Below, in pieces: positions 1-8,979 of a stretch of DNA of 64,000 bases. This stretch comes from an uncultured Bacteroidota bacterium. Its GTDB lineage: Bacteria > Bacteroidota > Bacteroidia > Bacteroidales > UBA932. Position 1 is the stretch's first letter; each line of letters starts with the position of its first letter. A program made the translations under genes and the position numbers. The DNA lies in assembly GCA_937901965.1 (NCBI GenBank), contig CALGSW010000002.1:62001-126000 (forward strand), read 5' to 3'. The notes beneath the pieces are model-generated. The model saw only the letters and a list, made by a program, of their open reading frames with translations, searched no databases and was not told where the DNA came from.

Positions 1-25
1 AAGTAAATTGATTCCCTTTGTTACT

Positions 26-2143
26 CTATTCAGTTTCATACTCTTCAGAAAGTTCAATTTCAATTATACCACGCTTTTCAAGAGAGCTGCCCGGAGCAGG
101 ATTTTGTCTTACAATACGTCCTTTTCCGGAGAATTTCACTCTGTATCCTTTGTTCTCTAAAATATATAAAGCATCCCTTAACCCCATGTTAAGTACACTT
201 GGAACACTATCTCTGACAGGGGTATAGGTTTTAATAATCATCCTGTCCAGAGAGTCTTTTTCAACAGTCAGCCACTCTCCGTTTGCATTTCCTGCCGGCT
301 TGGCTGCGGGAAGCGAAGAGAGGAGCTTTTCTGTCTCTGCCCTCTTACCGGATAGTATAAGTGGTTTAGTCGCAGTAATTTTACCTTTTCCATTTACCGG
401 ACTGCTCCATTGTGGATTATTTGCAAAAATTCTGTCTGAGATTTGTTTAAATACCGGTGCTGCCCAGGAACCTCCATAGAAATTTGCACGTGTTTTATTT
501 GTATAAAGCACAACTATCGCAGAATATTTTGGATTATCACTCGGGAAAAAACCGGCAAAAGATGCCTGATGTTTTCTGTATCCCTGAGAGTCAATATATC
601 TGCCGTCAAAAGCTATCTGAGCAGTACCTGTCTTACCGGAAATCTTATACCTCGGGTCATCCAGGGCTTTTGCAGTGCCGTGCTCAACTACGCCCCTGAG
701 AGCTTCATGAACCAGCCTAATTGTAGATTCTGAACAAATCGCTCCACTCATCTCCTGTGGTTCAAACTCTTTTTCCACAACTCCATGTCTCTGCAAACTC
801 TCAACAAAATAGGGTTTCATCATCTTTCCCCTGTTTGCTATTGCATTATAGAAAGCAAGTGTATGAAGTGGTGTAAGCAGAGAGGCATATCCCATAGCCA
901 TCATAGGTAGTGTGAGTTTACTCCACATTGCATCACCTGGTGAGTGGATTACAGCGCGGCCTTCACCCATAATATCCAGATTGAATTTCTCGCCAATCTT
1001 CATATTGTGAAGCCTGTCAACATACTTCTTCTCATTATTTGAGTAGTACTCAACTGCAAGTTTTGCAAAAGCAACATTTGATGATTTTTCAAATGCCTTC
1101 CTTACATCAATCAAACCATATCCACCCCTGGTAACATCAGAAAACTCCTTTGTACTGTATTTCCACCTTCCGTTACCGGCGTCAATAGGAGTTTCAAGTG
1201 TGACGTATCCATCTTCTATAAGAGCCACCAATGTAGCGAGTTTAAAAGTTGATCCGGGTTCAGTTGCCTGGCTGATTGCATAGTTGAATGATTCATCAAA
1301 CTCCCCGTTGTCCATCTTTTTCATATTGGTAATAGCTCTGACAGCACCGGTCTCTACCTCCATCACAATTGCAGTGGCACCTTCAAATACATCAGAAAGA
1401 GAGAGCTGATTTCTGAGAGCATTTTCTGCAGCCTCCTGAATATCAATATCAATTGTGGTTTTAATATCCATGCCATCCTGTGGCATAACAGTCTCCTGCT
1501 CATTTACAGGCATCCACTCACCACCCAGGAGTCTCTGGACAGTCTGAATACCGGGCACCCCTTTGAGGTAATAATCATAGCTGCCCTCAATTCCTACGCC
1601 CACTCCGTTTGTATTTATAAACCCTATTGTTCTGTATGCAAGCCTGCCGTATGGATTATTTCTTCTGTTCTTCTGCTCACTTATGAAACCTCCTTTGCTG
1701 CCCCGCTCCCGGAAAAGTGGAAAATTCTTGACCTCCATCAGTTCCGAGTAGTCAACGAGTCTGTTACCAATTGCTTTGTAGCGGTTACCCTTTTTTCTTG
1801 CCTCTGTAAGCTCTTTTTTATATTCGGCAGTGCTTTTGTCTTTGAAGAAACCGGAGAGTGCGTTTGAGAGTGAGTCAATATTGCTGTTAAATAGAATCTC
1901 CTCAGGGAATACGCAGTCCATTCTTATTTGGTAGTAAGGAACGGAGCTTGCCAGAGAACGTCCGTCACTTGCAAGTATACTGCCCCTGACTGCCTCAATC
2001 TCCTCTGTTCTGAATGATATCTCCTCCGAACTTACAGGCAGATCCGCAAAAAACTGCAGATGTACTATCCTCCCTATTACAAGAAGGGCAGAGAGCACCA
2101 TAAAGAAATAAATTATACCAACTCTGGAAATTATATCTTTCAT
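26..2143 (-). CDS. ftsI: Penicillin-binding protein, FtsI/PBP3 type with C-terminal PASTA domain
   Basis: Division-specific D,D-transpeptidase that crosslinks septal peptidoglycan; anchored in the inner membrane with its domains in the periplasm. The protein has 705 residues. A single membrane segment lies at about 8-28, a PBP dimerisation region follows, then the transpeptidase domain with all three motifs: STFK (catalytic Ser298, Lys301), SSN (354-356) and KTG (504-506). The last ~60 residues form a PASTA repeat, which is usual for the Bacteroidota FtsI. It is the fourth gene of mraZ-rsmH-ftsL-ftsI and begins 2 bases after the ftsL-like gene, so it is probably co-transcribed from the mraZ promoter. 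murE would be expected beyond the left edge. The family call is firm; septal rather than elongation PBP follows from the gene order. Confidence 0.95.
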   Translation of the reverse strand: MKDIISRVGIIYFFMVLSALLVIGRIVHLQFFADLPVSSEEISFRTEEIEAVRGSILASDGRSLASSVPYYQIRMDCVFPEEILFNSNIDSLSNALSGFFKDKSTAEYKKELTEARKKGNRYKAIGNRLVDYSELMEVKNFPLFRERGSKGGFISEQKNRRNNPYGRLAYRTIGFINTNGVGVGIEGSYDYYLKGVPGIQTVQRLLGGEWMPVNEQETVMPQDGMDIKTTIDIDIQEAAENALRNQLSLSDVFEGATAIVMEVETGAVRAITNMKKMDNGEFDESFNYAISQATEPGSTFKLATLVALIEDGYVTLETPIDAGNGRWKYSTKEFSDVTRGGYGLIDVRKAFEKSSNVAFAKLAVEYYSNNEKKYVDRLHNMKIGEKFNLDIMGEGRAVIHSPGDAMWSKLTLPMMAMGYASLLTPLHTLAFYNAIANRGKMMKPYFVESLQRHGVVEKEFEPQEMSGAICSESTIRLVHEALRGVVEHGTAKALDDPRYKISGKTGTAQIAFDGRYIDSQGYRKHQASFAGFFPSDNPKYSAIVVLYTNKTRANFYGGSWAAPVFKQISDRIFANNPQWSSPVNGKGKITATKPLILSGKRAETEKLLSSLPAAKPAGNANGEWLTVEKDSLDRMIIKTYTPVRDSVPSVLNMGLRDALYILENKGYRVKFSGKGRIVRQNPAPGSSLEKRGIIEIELSEEYETE

Positions 2144-2145
2144 AA

Positions 2146-2466
2146 TTAATCAAGTTTGATATAAGCAGGAGGGTTTACAGGAGGTTTAAGTTCAGATTCA
2201 TACTCAATCAGCTTCTTCTCAATTTCAGTCCTTTTGCTTTGGTAGAGTAAACGGGCTCTTTTCCCTGTATAATCTGCCTTGAGATTCTTAAGCTCTCTCT
2301 GATTATGCCTTTCAGTTATAAGCTTACTCTCTATGCTAAAATTCAAAGAGATATAGAATATCACAAGTCCAAACAGATACAAGACAAAACCCATCTGCTG
2401 AAGGATTCCGCTGTGGATCAGTATCTGTCCGCCCATTATTTCCGATACCCATTTTCTCTTTGCCAT
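2146..2466 (-). CDS. FtsL-like septum protein
   Basis: Small bitopic membrane protein in the position of ftsL between rsmH and ftsI. It has a basic N-terminus, one hydrophobic segment (about residues 24-45 of the 106-residue form, with VLYLFGLVIFYISLNF) and a charged, Lys/Glu-rich periplasmic tail that should form a coiled coil. This is the layout of FtsL/FtsB proteins that link the divisome to FtsW-FtsI. I chose the ATG at 2466 because it follows the rsmH stop (TGA at 2470-2468) by one base. An in-frame ATG at 2493 would add nine residues and overlap rsmH by 26 bases. Sequence identity to FtsL of model species is too low to recognise, so the call rests on topology and position. Confidence 0.8.
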   Translation of the reverse strand: MAKRKWVSEIMGGQILIHSGILQQMGFVLYLFGLVIFYISLNFSIESKLITERHNQRELKNLKADYTGKRARLLYQSKRTEIEKKLIEYESELKPPVNPPAYIKLD

Positions 2467-2467
2467 C

Positions 2468-3379
2468 TCAATTTTTCTCAGTTTTTTCTGCAACTCTTAA
2501 TTTTGCACTTCTGGCTCGTGTATTTCCTGAAATCTCCTTTTCAGAAGGCACTGCAGGTTTTCTTAGCACCAACGTGAAGGGAGAGGTTTGATTCCCGTAA
2601 AAATCCTTCTCAACTTTACCGGATACATTTCCGGATTTCATAAAATTTTTAACCATCCTGTCCTCAAGAGAGTGGTATGTAATTACTGCCAGTCTGCCAC
2701 CTGGTCTTAATGCTCTGAGTGATCCTGACAAAAATCCCTCAAGTGCCTTCATCTCTCCGTTAACTTCAATTCTTAGTGCCTGGTATATCTTTGCAAGATA
2801 TTTGTGTCCCCCCATCTTAGGGGTGACCGGTTCAAGTACCTGATTGAGCCTTGTTGTTGTCTCTATTGCCTCTCTCTCCCTCTCGGCACATATAAGCTTT
2901 GCCACTCTTCTGCTGTTCTCCACCTCTCCGTACAATCTGAAAATCTGTTCAAGGTCACTCTCGCTGCTGTTCGCAATAACCCCCTCTGCACTCTCCTTTG
3001 TAAGAGGATTCATCCTCATATCCAGTCTGGAGTGGAATCTGAACGAAAACCCCCTCTCCTCAGTATCAAACTGATGTGAAGAGACTCCAAGGTCTGCCAG
3101 AATTCCGTCTATTTCATCAAAACCCAGGTAGGCAAGATGATTCTGAATAAATCTGAAATTGTTATGAACAAAAATGACCCTGTTGTCATTTGGAACATTT
3201 ACTTTAGCATCAGGATCTCTGTCAAAAACAATAAGCTTTGACCGTTTGCCCATCCTGGCAAGAATCTCTCTGCTATGCCCGCCTCCTCCAAATGTAGCAT
3301 CAACGTAAACTCCGCCATCTTTTACAGCCAGCGCAGATACACTCTCTTCTAACAGAACCGGTGTATGATACTCACTCAT
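2468..3379 (-). CDS. rsmH: 16S rRNA (cytosine(1402)-N(4))-methyltransferase
   Basis: S-adenosylmethionine-dependent methyltransferase (formerly MraW) that N4-methylates C1402 in the decoding centre of 16S rRNA. The protein has 303 residues, a normal length. It begins with MSEYHTPVLLEESV, then the SAM-binding motif YVDATFGGGGHS, and contains LADLGVSSHQFD and GGRLAVITYHSLEDR, all hallmarks of the family. It lies 13 bases downstream of mraZ and just upstream of the ftsL-like gene, the canonical order of the division and cell-wall cluster. Confidence 0.97.
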   Translation of the reverse strand: MSEYHTPVLLEESVSALAVKDGGVYVDATFGGGGHSREILARMGKRSKLIVFDRDPDAKVNVPNDNRVIFVHNNFRFIQNHLAYLGFDEIDGILADLGVSSHQFDTEERGFSFRFHSRLDMRMNPLTKESAEGVIANSSESDLEQIFRLYGEVENSRRVAKLICAEREREAIETTTRLNQVLEPVTPKMGGHKYLAKIYQALRIEVNGEMKALEGFLSGSLRALRPGGRLAVITYHSLEDRMVKNFMKSGNVSGKVEKDFYGNQTSPFTLVLRKPAVPSEKEISGNTRARSAKLRVAEKTEKN

Positions 3380-3392
3380 ATTTCAGCCCCCC

Positions 3393-3839
3393 TTATCCTA
3401 ATATTTTTTCGGCAAGTGCCAGGTAGTCGCTGTCTGTGAGTTTGTCGGATTCAAATTTCTCTCTGGCCCAGATCTCAATTTTATGCCCGTTTCCGGCAAA
3501 TGTAACCTCTCGCTCAACTCCTATCTGTTCCAGCAACTTCTTAGGTATAGATATTCTTCCAAGTTTTTCGTCCGGCTCCACTATCGCCCTCTCCCTCATA
3601 TACTCTCTCCAGAATTTTGCATGTTCTCTGTTGAAAAAATTCAGTCTGGATTTTACCTGCTCGCTCTCCGCTGTCCACTCATCATATGTATACATCTCCA
3701 GACAATTTGAAAATAGGTCCTTCTTTATAACCAATCTCATGTCCCCTCCGGGTGATATTGCAAACTTAAACGAAGAGGGGAGAATAAGCCTTCCCTTGTC
3801 GTCTACTTTTGCATTGTATTCACCTATGAATTTGACCAT
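3393..3839 (-). CDS. mraZ: Transcriptional regulator / division cluster protein MraZ
   Basis: First gene of the division and cell-wall cluster. MraZ is a ring-forming AbrB/SpoVT-fold DNA-binding protein that, in species studied, represses its own operon by binding repeats upstream of mraZ. The 148 residues hold the two expected beta-barrel repeats: YNAKVDDKGRLILPSSFK near the start and EPDEKLGRISIPKKLLEQ after the middle. A TAnnTTTG promoter motif lies about 36 bases upstream. I did not find clear direct repeats typical of MraZ boxes between promoter and gene. Confidence 0.95.
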   Translation of the reverse strand: MVKFIGEYNAKVDDKGRLILPSSFKFAISPGGDMRLVIKKDLFSNCLEMYTYDEWTAESEQVKSRLNFFNREHAKFWREYMRERAIVEPDEKLGRISIPKKLLEQIGVEREVTFAGNGHKIEIWAREKFESDKLTDSDYLALAEKILG

Positions 3840-3874
3840 TTTACAAACTTTTACTACTCTCTTTCCGACCTATG

Positions 3875-3882
3875 CAAAAATA
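3875..3882 (-). promoter_or_regulatory. -7 box TATTTTTG of the mraZ-rsmH-ftsL-ftsI cluster
   Basis: Exact match to the Bacteroidota -7 element TAnnTTTG on the minus strand, 36 bases before the mraZ ATG. No clear -33 TTTG is present at the usual 19-20 base distance; upstream is an A/T-rich tract. Confidence 0.55.
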
Positions 3883-3984
3883 TAAAATGTTTTCCACTTT
3901 GTTACATAATTTTCCATTTTTTTCCACAATTTTATCAACACTCTCCCGCGGATTCTATATCTTAGTGGTGAAAAAACGTATGAT

Positions 3985-5250
3985 ATGAGGTATTTTAAAG
4001 TTTTTGTCTTTCTTTTTCTGATAGTTGCGTGTAAAAACAGACACGATGAAAATCCACTTCCAGGTAGCGGAAAAGACTCTTTGGAGGTAATAACGGAGTT
4101 TGGAATACCGGTAAATGAATTTGAAGTCAGGGAGGGTGCTATAAAAAGAGGACAATTCTTTACAAATCTTATGACGGATTTGGGTGCAGACAATGCAGAT
4201 GTATACGCTCTGACGCAGGCTACAAGAAGCGTGTTTGACCTCAAAAGGATGAAGATTGGAAATCTCTATAAGGCATATTATACTCTTGAGGAGAATCCTA
4301 AACTTGCATATCTTGTTTATCAGGAGACAAAAACCTCTTTTGTAACATTTGGAATTCACGACTCAATATTTGTTAAGGTATATGAGCTTGATGTAACTGT
4401 AAGGACCAGAGTTGGAGAGGCAATAATAAATACCTCTTTATGGAATGATTGTGTTAACTCAGGGATGAGTCCTCTGATAGCAAACAGATTGTCTGAAATA
4501 TATGCCTGGACAATAGACTTCTTTGGCCTGCAGAAGGGAGACCATTTCATGGTCGTTTATGATGAAATACTGGCAGGAGACGAATTTCTTGATATTGGAT
4601 CAATTCATGCAGCATATTTCAGCCATAATGGTGTTATGTATGAGGCTCACAGGTTTATTCAGGATGAATCTCCAAACTACTGGAATGAGAAGGGTGAGAA
4701 TCTGAGGAAGGCATTTTTAAAAGCACCTTTGAAATTTTCCAGAATTTCATCAGGTTTTACCTATTCCAGAAGGCATCCTGTAACAAGAATTGTCAGGCCC
4801 CATACCGGTATTGATTATGCAGCGCCAACAGGAACTCCTGTAATGAGTATTGGTGATGGTGTTGTTATTCAGAAGGCATACGCAGGTGGAGGGGGCAATA
4901 CTGTTAAAATCAGACATAACTCAACCTACTCATCGGCCTACCTTCACCTGTCCCGATATGCATCCGGAATCAAAGTGGGTAAGAGGGTCAGACAGGGAGA
5001 GGTGATAGGATATGTAGGAAGTACAGGGCTTTCAACCGGGCCGCATCTTGATTTTAGAATCTGGCAAAATGGGAAACCGATTAATCCTCTGAAAATGGAT
5101 GCCCCACCTGCTGATCCTATTAAGAGAGAGAATATGGAGGCGTTTAAGTTACAAGTTTTGAGGACAAGTGAAATTGCTGACTCTGTGAGATCTGTGCAGT
5201 ACCTTGATTCTCTTGTAATTAAACTTGGTGAGGGGAAATCTGAGGTTTAA
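3985..5250 (+). CDS. M23-family peptidase lipoprotein (LytM-type)
   Basis: Probable peptidoglycan endopeptidase or divisome regulator attached to a membrane by lipid. The signal peptide ends in a lipobox (LIVAC, Cys at about residue 16). The middle contains an OapA/LysM-like N-terminal region, and the C-terminal ~140 residues are an M23 domain. The domain shows HTGIDYA (HxxxD zinc ligands), AYLHLSRY and TGPHLDFRIW. In the last motif the second His of the classical HxH is Asp, so zinc binding may use Asp, or the protein may be an inactive activator of the EnvC type. It is divergent from mraZ. The start at 3985 puts the hydrophobic signal directly at the N-terminus. An imperfect promoter TATCTTAG lies just upstream. 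Confidence 0.85.
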   Translation: MRYFKVFVFLFLIVACKNRHDENPLPGSGKDSLEVITEFGIPVNEFEVREGAIKRGQFFTNLMTDLGADNADVYALTQATRSVFDLKRMKIGNLYKAYYTLEENPKLAYLVYQETKTSFVTFGIHDSIFVKVYELDVTVRTRVGEAIINTSLWNDCVNSGMSPLIANRLSEIYAWTIDFFGLQKGDHFMVVYDEILAGDEFLDIGSIHAAYFSHNGVMYEAHRFIQDESPNYWNEKGENLRKAFLKAPLKFSRISSGFTYSRRHPVTRIVRPHTGIDYAAPTGTPVMSIGDGVVIQKAYAGGGGNTVKIRHNSTYSSAYLHLSRYASGIKVGKRVRQGEVIGYVGSTGLSTGPHLDFRIWQNGKPINPLKMDAPPADPIKRENMEAFKLQVLRTSEIADSVRSVQYLDSLVIKLGEGKSEV

Positions 5251-5253
5251 TGT

Positions 5254-5261
5254 TATCTTTG
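5254..5261 (+). promoter_or_regulatory. -7 box TATCTTTG before ettA
   Basis: Exact TAnnTTTG match that begins just after the stop codon of the M23 gene and lies 19 bases before the ettA ATG. It suggests that ettA has its own promoter with a leader of about 14 bases. Confidence 0.6.
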
Positions 5262-5280
5262 CCGCAAATTAATTCAATTT

Positions 5281-6957
5281 ATGGCAGACGAAAAGATAAT
5301 ATTTTCAATGAACGGAGTGGGTAAAATACTACCCACAAATAATAAAGCAATTCTAAAGAACATTTATCTCTCCTTCTTTTACGGAGCGAAGATAGGCATC
5401 ATAGGTCTTAACGGATCCGGTAAATCTACACTACTAAAAATTATTGCAGGTGTTGAGAAATCATTTGACGGAGATGTTGTATGGGCGCCCGGATATACAG
5501 TCGGCTATCTGGAGCAGGAGCCTCATCTGGATGATAATAAAACGGTTCTTGAAGTTGTTCAGGAGGGTGTTCATGAGGTGATGACTCTGCTTAAGCAGTA
5601 TGAAGAGGTTAACAATAAGTTTCTTGAGCCTATGGATGATGATGAAATGGCTAAGCTTATTGATCTGCAGGGCGAGTTAACAGAAAAAATTGAGCATGTC
5701 AACGGATGGGATATTGATTCAAAACTGGAGAGGGCAATGGATGCTCTCCAGTGTCCGGATCCTGATGCTCCTGTTAAGCATCTCTCTGGCGGTGAGCGTC
5801 GCAGGGTAGCACTCTGCAGACTTCTGCTTCGTGAACCGGATGTTTTGCTTCTTGACGAGCCTACCAACCACCTTGATACTGAGTCTATCCAGTGGCTTGA
5901 GGCTCACCTTCAGCAATATAAAGGTACTGTAATAGCTGTAACCCACGATAGATACTTCCTTGATAACGTAGCAGGCTGGATACTTGAACTAGACAGGGGA
6001 GAGGGGATTCCATGGAAGGGTAACTACTCTTCATGGCTTGATCAGAAGTCAACCAGACTTGCAACTGAGGAAAAACAGGAGAGCAAGAGACGTAAGACAC
6101 TTGAGAGAGAGCTTGAGTGGGTTAGAATGTCACCAAAGGCCCGTCAGGCAAAATCAAAAGCTCGTCTCTCTGCTTATGAGAAAATGTTAAATGAAGACGG
6201 GAGGGTAAAAGAGGAAAAACTTGAAATATTCATTCCGAATGGTCCCCGTCTGGGAGATCGTGTAATAGATGCTAAAGGTGTTACAAAGGCTTTCGGGAGC
6301 AAATTATTGTATGAAGGTCTGGAATTCAGCCTTCCCCCGGCGGGTATTGTTGGAATAATTGGGCCAAACGGTGCAGGTAAGACTACTCTTTTCCGCCTTA
6401 TTATGGGACTAGACAAACCTGATGCCGGAACTTTCGCAGTTGGTGAAACTGTTAAGGTTGCATATGTTGATCAGCAACACAGACATATTGATCCGGATAA
6501 AACAGTTTATGAGACAATCGCTCAAAATTCTGAGTTTGTTAAACTTGGGAATAAAGAGGTGAATGCAAGAGCTTATGTATCCAGATTCAATTTTTCAGGG
6601 GCCGATCAGGAGAAAAAGTGCGGTATTCTGTCAGGTGGTGAAAGAAACAGGCTACACCTTGCCCTCACTTTAAAGGAGGAGGCGAATGTACTTTTGCTTG
6701 ATGAGCCTACGAACGATGTGGATGTTAACACTATCAGAGCTCTGGAGGAGGGTTTGGAAAATTTTGCAGGTTGTGCAGTAATTATCTCTCACGACAGGTG
6801 GTTTCTGGACAGAATTGCTACACATATACTTGCGTTTGAAGGTGATTCTAAAGTTGTCTTCTTTGAAGGAAGTTACTCAGAATATGAGGAAAACAAAAAG
6901 AGACGTCTTGGCGATATAACTCCAAAAAGATTTAAGTATAAGAAACTTATGGAGTAA
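5281..6957 (+). CDS. ettA: Energy-dependent translational throttle protein EttA (ABC-F)
   Basis: Cytosolic ABC-F ATPase that binds the ribosomal E site and gates the first peptide bond according to the ATP/ADP ratio. The 558 residues contain two ABC domains: Walker A GLNGSGKST (about 44) and GPNGAGKTT (about 360), signatures LSGGERRRVALCR and LSGGERNRLHLAL, and Walker B DEPTNHLD and DEPTNDVD. The inter-domain linker (TLERELEWVRMSPKARQAKSK) carries the P-site tRNA-interaction motif. Length and the N-terminal text (NGVGKILPTNN) match EttA rather than Uup. Its 3' end overlaps the 3' end of the next ABC-F gene by 11 bases. Confidence 0.95.
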   Translation: MADEKIIFSMNGVGKILPTNNKAILKNIYLSFFYGAKIGIIGLNGSGKSTLLKIIAGVEKSFDGDVVWAPGYTVGYLEQEPHLDDNKTVLEVVQEGVHEVMTLLKQYEEVNNKFLEPMDDDEMAKLIDLQGELTEKIEHVNGWDIDSKLERAMDALQCPDPDAPVKHLSGGERRRVALCRLLLREPDVLLLDEPTNHLDTESIQWLEAHLQQYKGTVIAVTHDRYFLDNVAGWILELDRGEGIPWKGNYSSWLDQKSTRLATEEKQESKRRKTLERELEWVRMSPKARQAKSKARLSAYEKMLNEDGRVKEEKLEIFIPNGPRLGDRVIDAKGVTKAFGSKLLYEGLEFSLPPAGIVGIIGPNGAGKTTLFRLIMGLDKPDAGTFAVGETVKVAYVDQQHRHIDPDKTVYETIAQNSEFVKLGNKEVNARAYVSRFNFSGADQEKKCGILSGGERNRLHLALTLKEEANVLLLDEPTNDVDVNTIRALEEGLENFAGCAVIISHDRWFLDRIATHILAFEGDSKVVFFEGSYSEYEENKKRRLGDITPKRFKYKKLME

Positions 6958-8848
6958 GTTCCAGCCACCGGTCACTGAGCCGGTCAATTTCAGAAATAAC
7001 CTCTCCAATCCTGACAGACCTTTCAGTTAACTCTTCAGGGGAGAGGGTTCCGGATGAAAGGGCAGTCTCAAGGCTGCTCTTCTCTTTTTCCAGGGAATCT
7101 AGTTTTTGTTCAATCTCCTCAAGTTCTCTCTGCTCTTTCCATGTCAACTTTGTTACCCGTTTTCTCTCATCACCTGCTCTATTTGTCTCACTCTCTCGGA
7201 TTTTATCTCTCTCTTTTGCCCTCTCTTTCTCTTTTTCTGATTCAAGCTCCCTTACCATTTCCCGATACTCACTGTATTTCCCCACATAATCTTTGATAAC
7301 CCCATTACCCTCAAATACAAAAAGGTGATCAGCCAGTTTATCCAGAAAATATCGGTCATGCGATACAATTAACAGAGATCCGGGGAAGGAGAGGAGATAC
7401 TCTTCCAGCACGTTAAGACTTACAATATCAAGATCATTTGTAGGCTCATCAAGAATCAGGAAGTTGGGACTTCTCATAAGAACTGTTACCAGATACAATC
7501 TTCTCCTCTCACCACCGCTCAGCTTCTCAATTTTTGTATTGTGGGAGGAGTGCGGGAAGAGGAATCTTGATAAGAATTGTGTAACTGGAATAGTTGAGCC
7601 ATCGGCAAGTGTGACAACTTCAGCTATTTTTCTTACAGCGTCAATCACTGTCTCTCCAGAGTCAAAATTTAGTCCATCCTGTCTGTAATGGCCTATCACA
7701 AGAGTCTCTCCCCGGTCGATTTCACCTGAAAAATTCTCAGATTTGCCTGAAAATTTTTCAATTTCACCCGTGAGTAGTTTTAAAAAGGTTGTTTTCCCGG
7801 CACCATTAGCTCCAACAATACCCACCTTTTCACCTTTGGAAAAATTGTAGGTAAATCCATTAACGGTACAATAATCTCCCCAGTAGTGAGTAAGGTTCCT
7901 GCAATTGATAATCTTTGTGCCGAGCCTTGATGCACCTACATCAATCTTCATCTGCTTCTGGATTACCCTCTTGTCTGCCCGTTCCTTAAGTTCGTAAAAT
8001 GCATTAATTCTGTATTTAGCCTTGGTAGCCCTTGCCTGTGGCATTCTCCTCATCCAGTCAAGTTCAGTTCTCAGAAGATTCCTTGCCCTCTCTGTCTCGG
8101 TGTTAAATATATCCACCCTCTCATCTCTCTTTTCAAGAAAGTATGAATAGTTTCCTTTGTATGTATATAGAGTTCCGTTATCAAGTTCCAGTATATGGTT
8201 ACAAACCCTGTCAAGAAAATAGCGGTCGTGAGTAACCATCAGCACAGTGGATGTTGTTCTCTTCAGGTACTCTTCAAGTTGTTCAATTATCTCCAGATCA
8301 AGGTGATTTGTGGGCTCGTCCAGAACAATAAGATCGGCCTCATTTATCATAATAGAGGCCAGGGCAACTCTTTTCTTCTCACCTCCGGACAGTGTTGATA
8401 TCTGTCTGTGTGAGTCCGGAAGGTTAAGTCTGCTTAAGACCTGATTTACCTTTTGTTCATATTGCCATGCGTTGTGAATATCCATTTCATGAACAGCATT
8501 CTCAACTCTTTTGTGGTCATGAGTTGCGACGGCAGCCTCATACTCCGTTATAACCTTTGCCAGAATTTCAGAAGCTCTGAATACCTCCTGAAATATTGTT
8601 TTATTTGCGTCAAGTTCAGGGTCCTGCTCTAACCAGGATACCTTTGCCCCCTGCATTAACTTAACAGATCCATCTCCGTCGGAAGAGTCTTTGCCCGCCA
8701 GAATTCTTAAAAGGGTACTCTTTCCGCTACCGTTTGGAGCAATAAGTGCAATTTTATCGCCCTCGTTTATGTTGATATTAAGATTGTTGAGCAGAATTTT
8801 GATTCCGTATGATTTTGATAGTCCCTCTGCCTGTAGAATGCTTGCCAT
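6947..8848 (-). CDS. ABC-F ATPase, Uup-like
   Basis: Second ABC-F protein (633 residues) with two ATPase domains: Walker A APNGSGKSTLLRIL and GANGAGKTTFLKLL, signatures LSGGEKKRVALASI and LSGGERRRLYLVTV. Unlike EttA it has a charged coiled-coil tail (about 545-633, rich in Glu, Arg and Lys), the mark of the Uup subgroup. Uup proteins are implicated in ribosome rescue or assembly and in tolerance of branched DNA. It is convergent with ettA. Its -7 promoter box TATATTTG ends four bases before the ATG, which suggests a leaderless transcript. The long repeat-filled region lies upstream. A resistance-type ABC-F role cannot be excluded by sequence alone. Confidence 0.88.
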   Translation of the reverse strand: MASILQAEGLSKSYGIKILLNNLNININEGDKIALIAPNGSGKSTLLRILAGKDSSDGDGSVKLMQGAKVSWLEQDPELDANKTIFQEVFRASEILAKVITEYEAAVATHDHKRVENAVHEMDIHNAWQYEQKVNQVLSRLNLPDSHRQISTLSGGEKKRVALASIMINEADLIVLDEPTNHLDLEIIEQLEEYLKRTTSTVLMVTHDRYFLDRVCNHILELDNGTLYTYKGNYSYFLEKRDERVDIFNTETERARNLLRTELDWMRRMPQARATKAKYRINAFYELKERADKRVIQKQMKIDVGASRLGTKIINCRNLTHYWGDYCTVNGFTYNFSKGEKVGIVGANGAGKTTFLKLLTGEIEKFSGKSENFSGEIDRGETLVIGHYRQDGLNFDSGETVIDAVRKIAEVVTLADGSTIPVTQFLSRFLFPHSSHNTKIEKLSGGERRRLYLVTVLMRSPNFLILDEPTNDLDIVSLNVLEEYLLSFPGSLLIVSHDRYFLDKLADHLFVFEGNGVIKDYVGKYSEYREMVRELESEKEKERAKERDKIRESETNRAGDERKRVTKLTWKEQRELEEIEQKLDSLEKEKSSLETALSSGTLSPEELTERSVRIGEVISEIDRLSDRWLELTP

Positions 8849-8852
8849 ACTG

Positions 8853-8860
8853 CAAATATA
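8853..8860 (-). promoter_or_regulatory. -7 box TATATTTG of the Uup-like gene (leaderless)
   Basis: Exact TAnnTTTG on the minus strand. Its final G is separated by only four bases (8852-8849) from the ATG at 8848, so transcription would start at or next to the initiation codon. Confidence 0.55.
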
Positions 8861-8890
8861 CGAACTACAATTGTCATCAGCAGTGCCTGC

Positions 8891-8928
8891 GGAACTTTTC
8901 CTGCTTCATTCGCTTTAGTGGAGACTCC
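8891..8928 (+). repeat. Hairpin repeat copy A (degenerate)
   Basis: Shares GGAACTTTTCCT...TTCATTCGCT...GTGGAGACTCC with the other copies but is about 8 bases shorter. Its ends are mixed (GGAAC against ACTCC), so the closing stem has a mismatch. A separate small hairpin AAGATTA/TAATCTT (8930-8950) follows directly. Confidence 0.6.
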
Positions 8929-8979
8929 TTAAGATTAAATCTGATAATCTTCCAGTTTGCACCAGACAATCTTACTGCA

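Noticed and set aside
5281..8848. ABC-F pair as antibiotic resistance genes
   Set aside because: The first matches EttA and the second has the Uup-type coiled-coil tail; nothing points to a resistance subclass.
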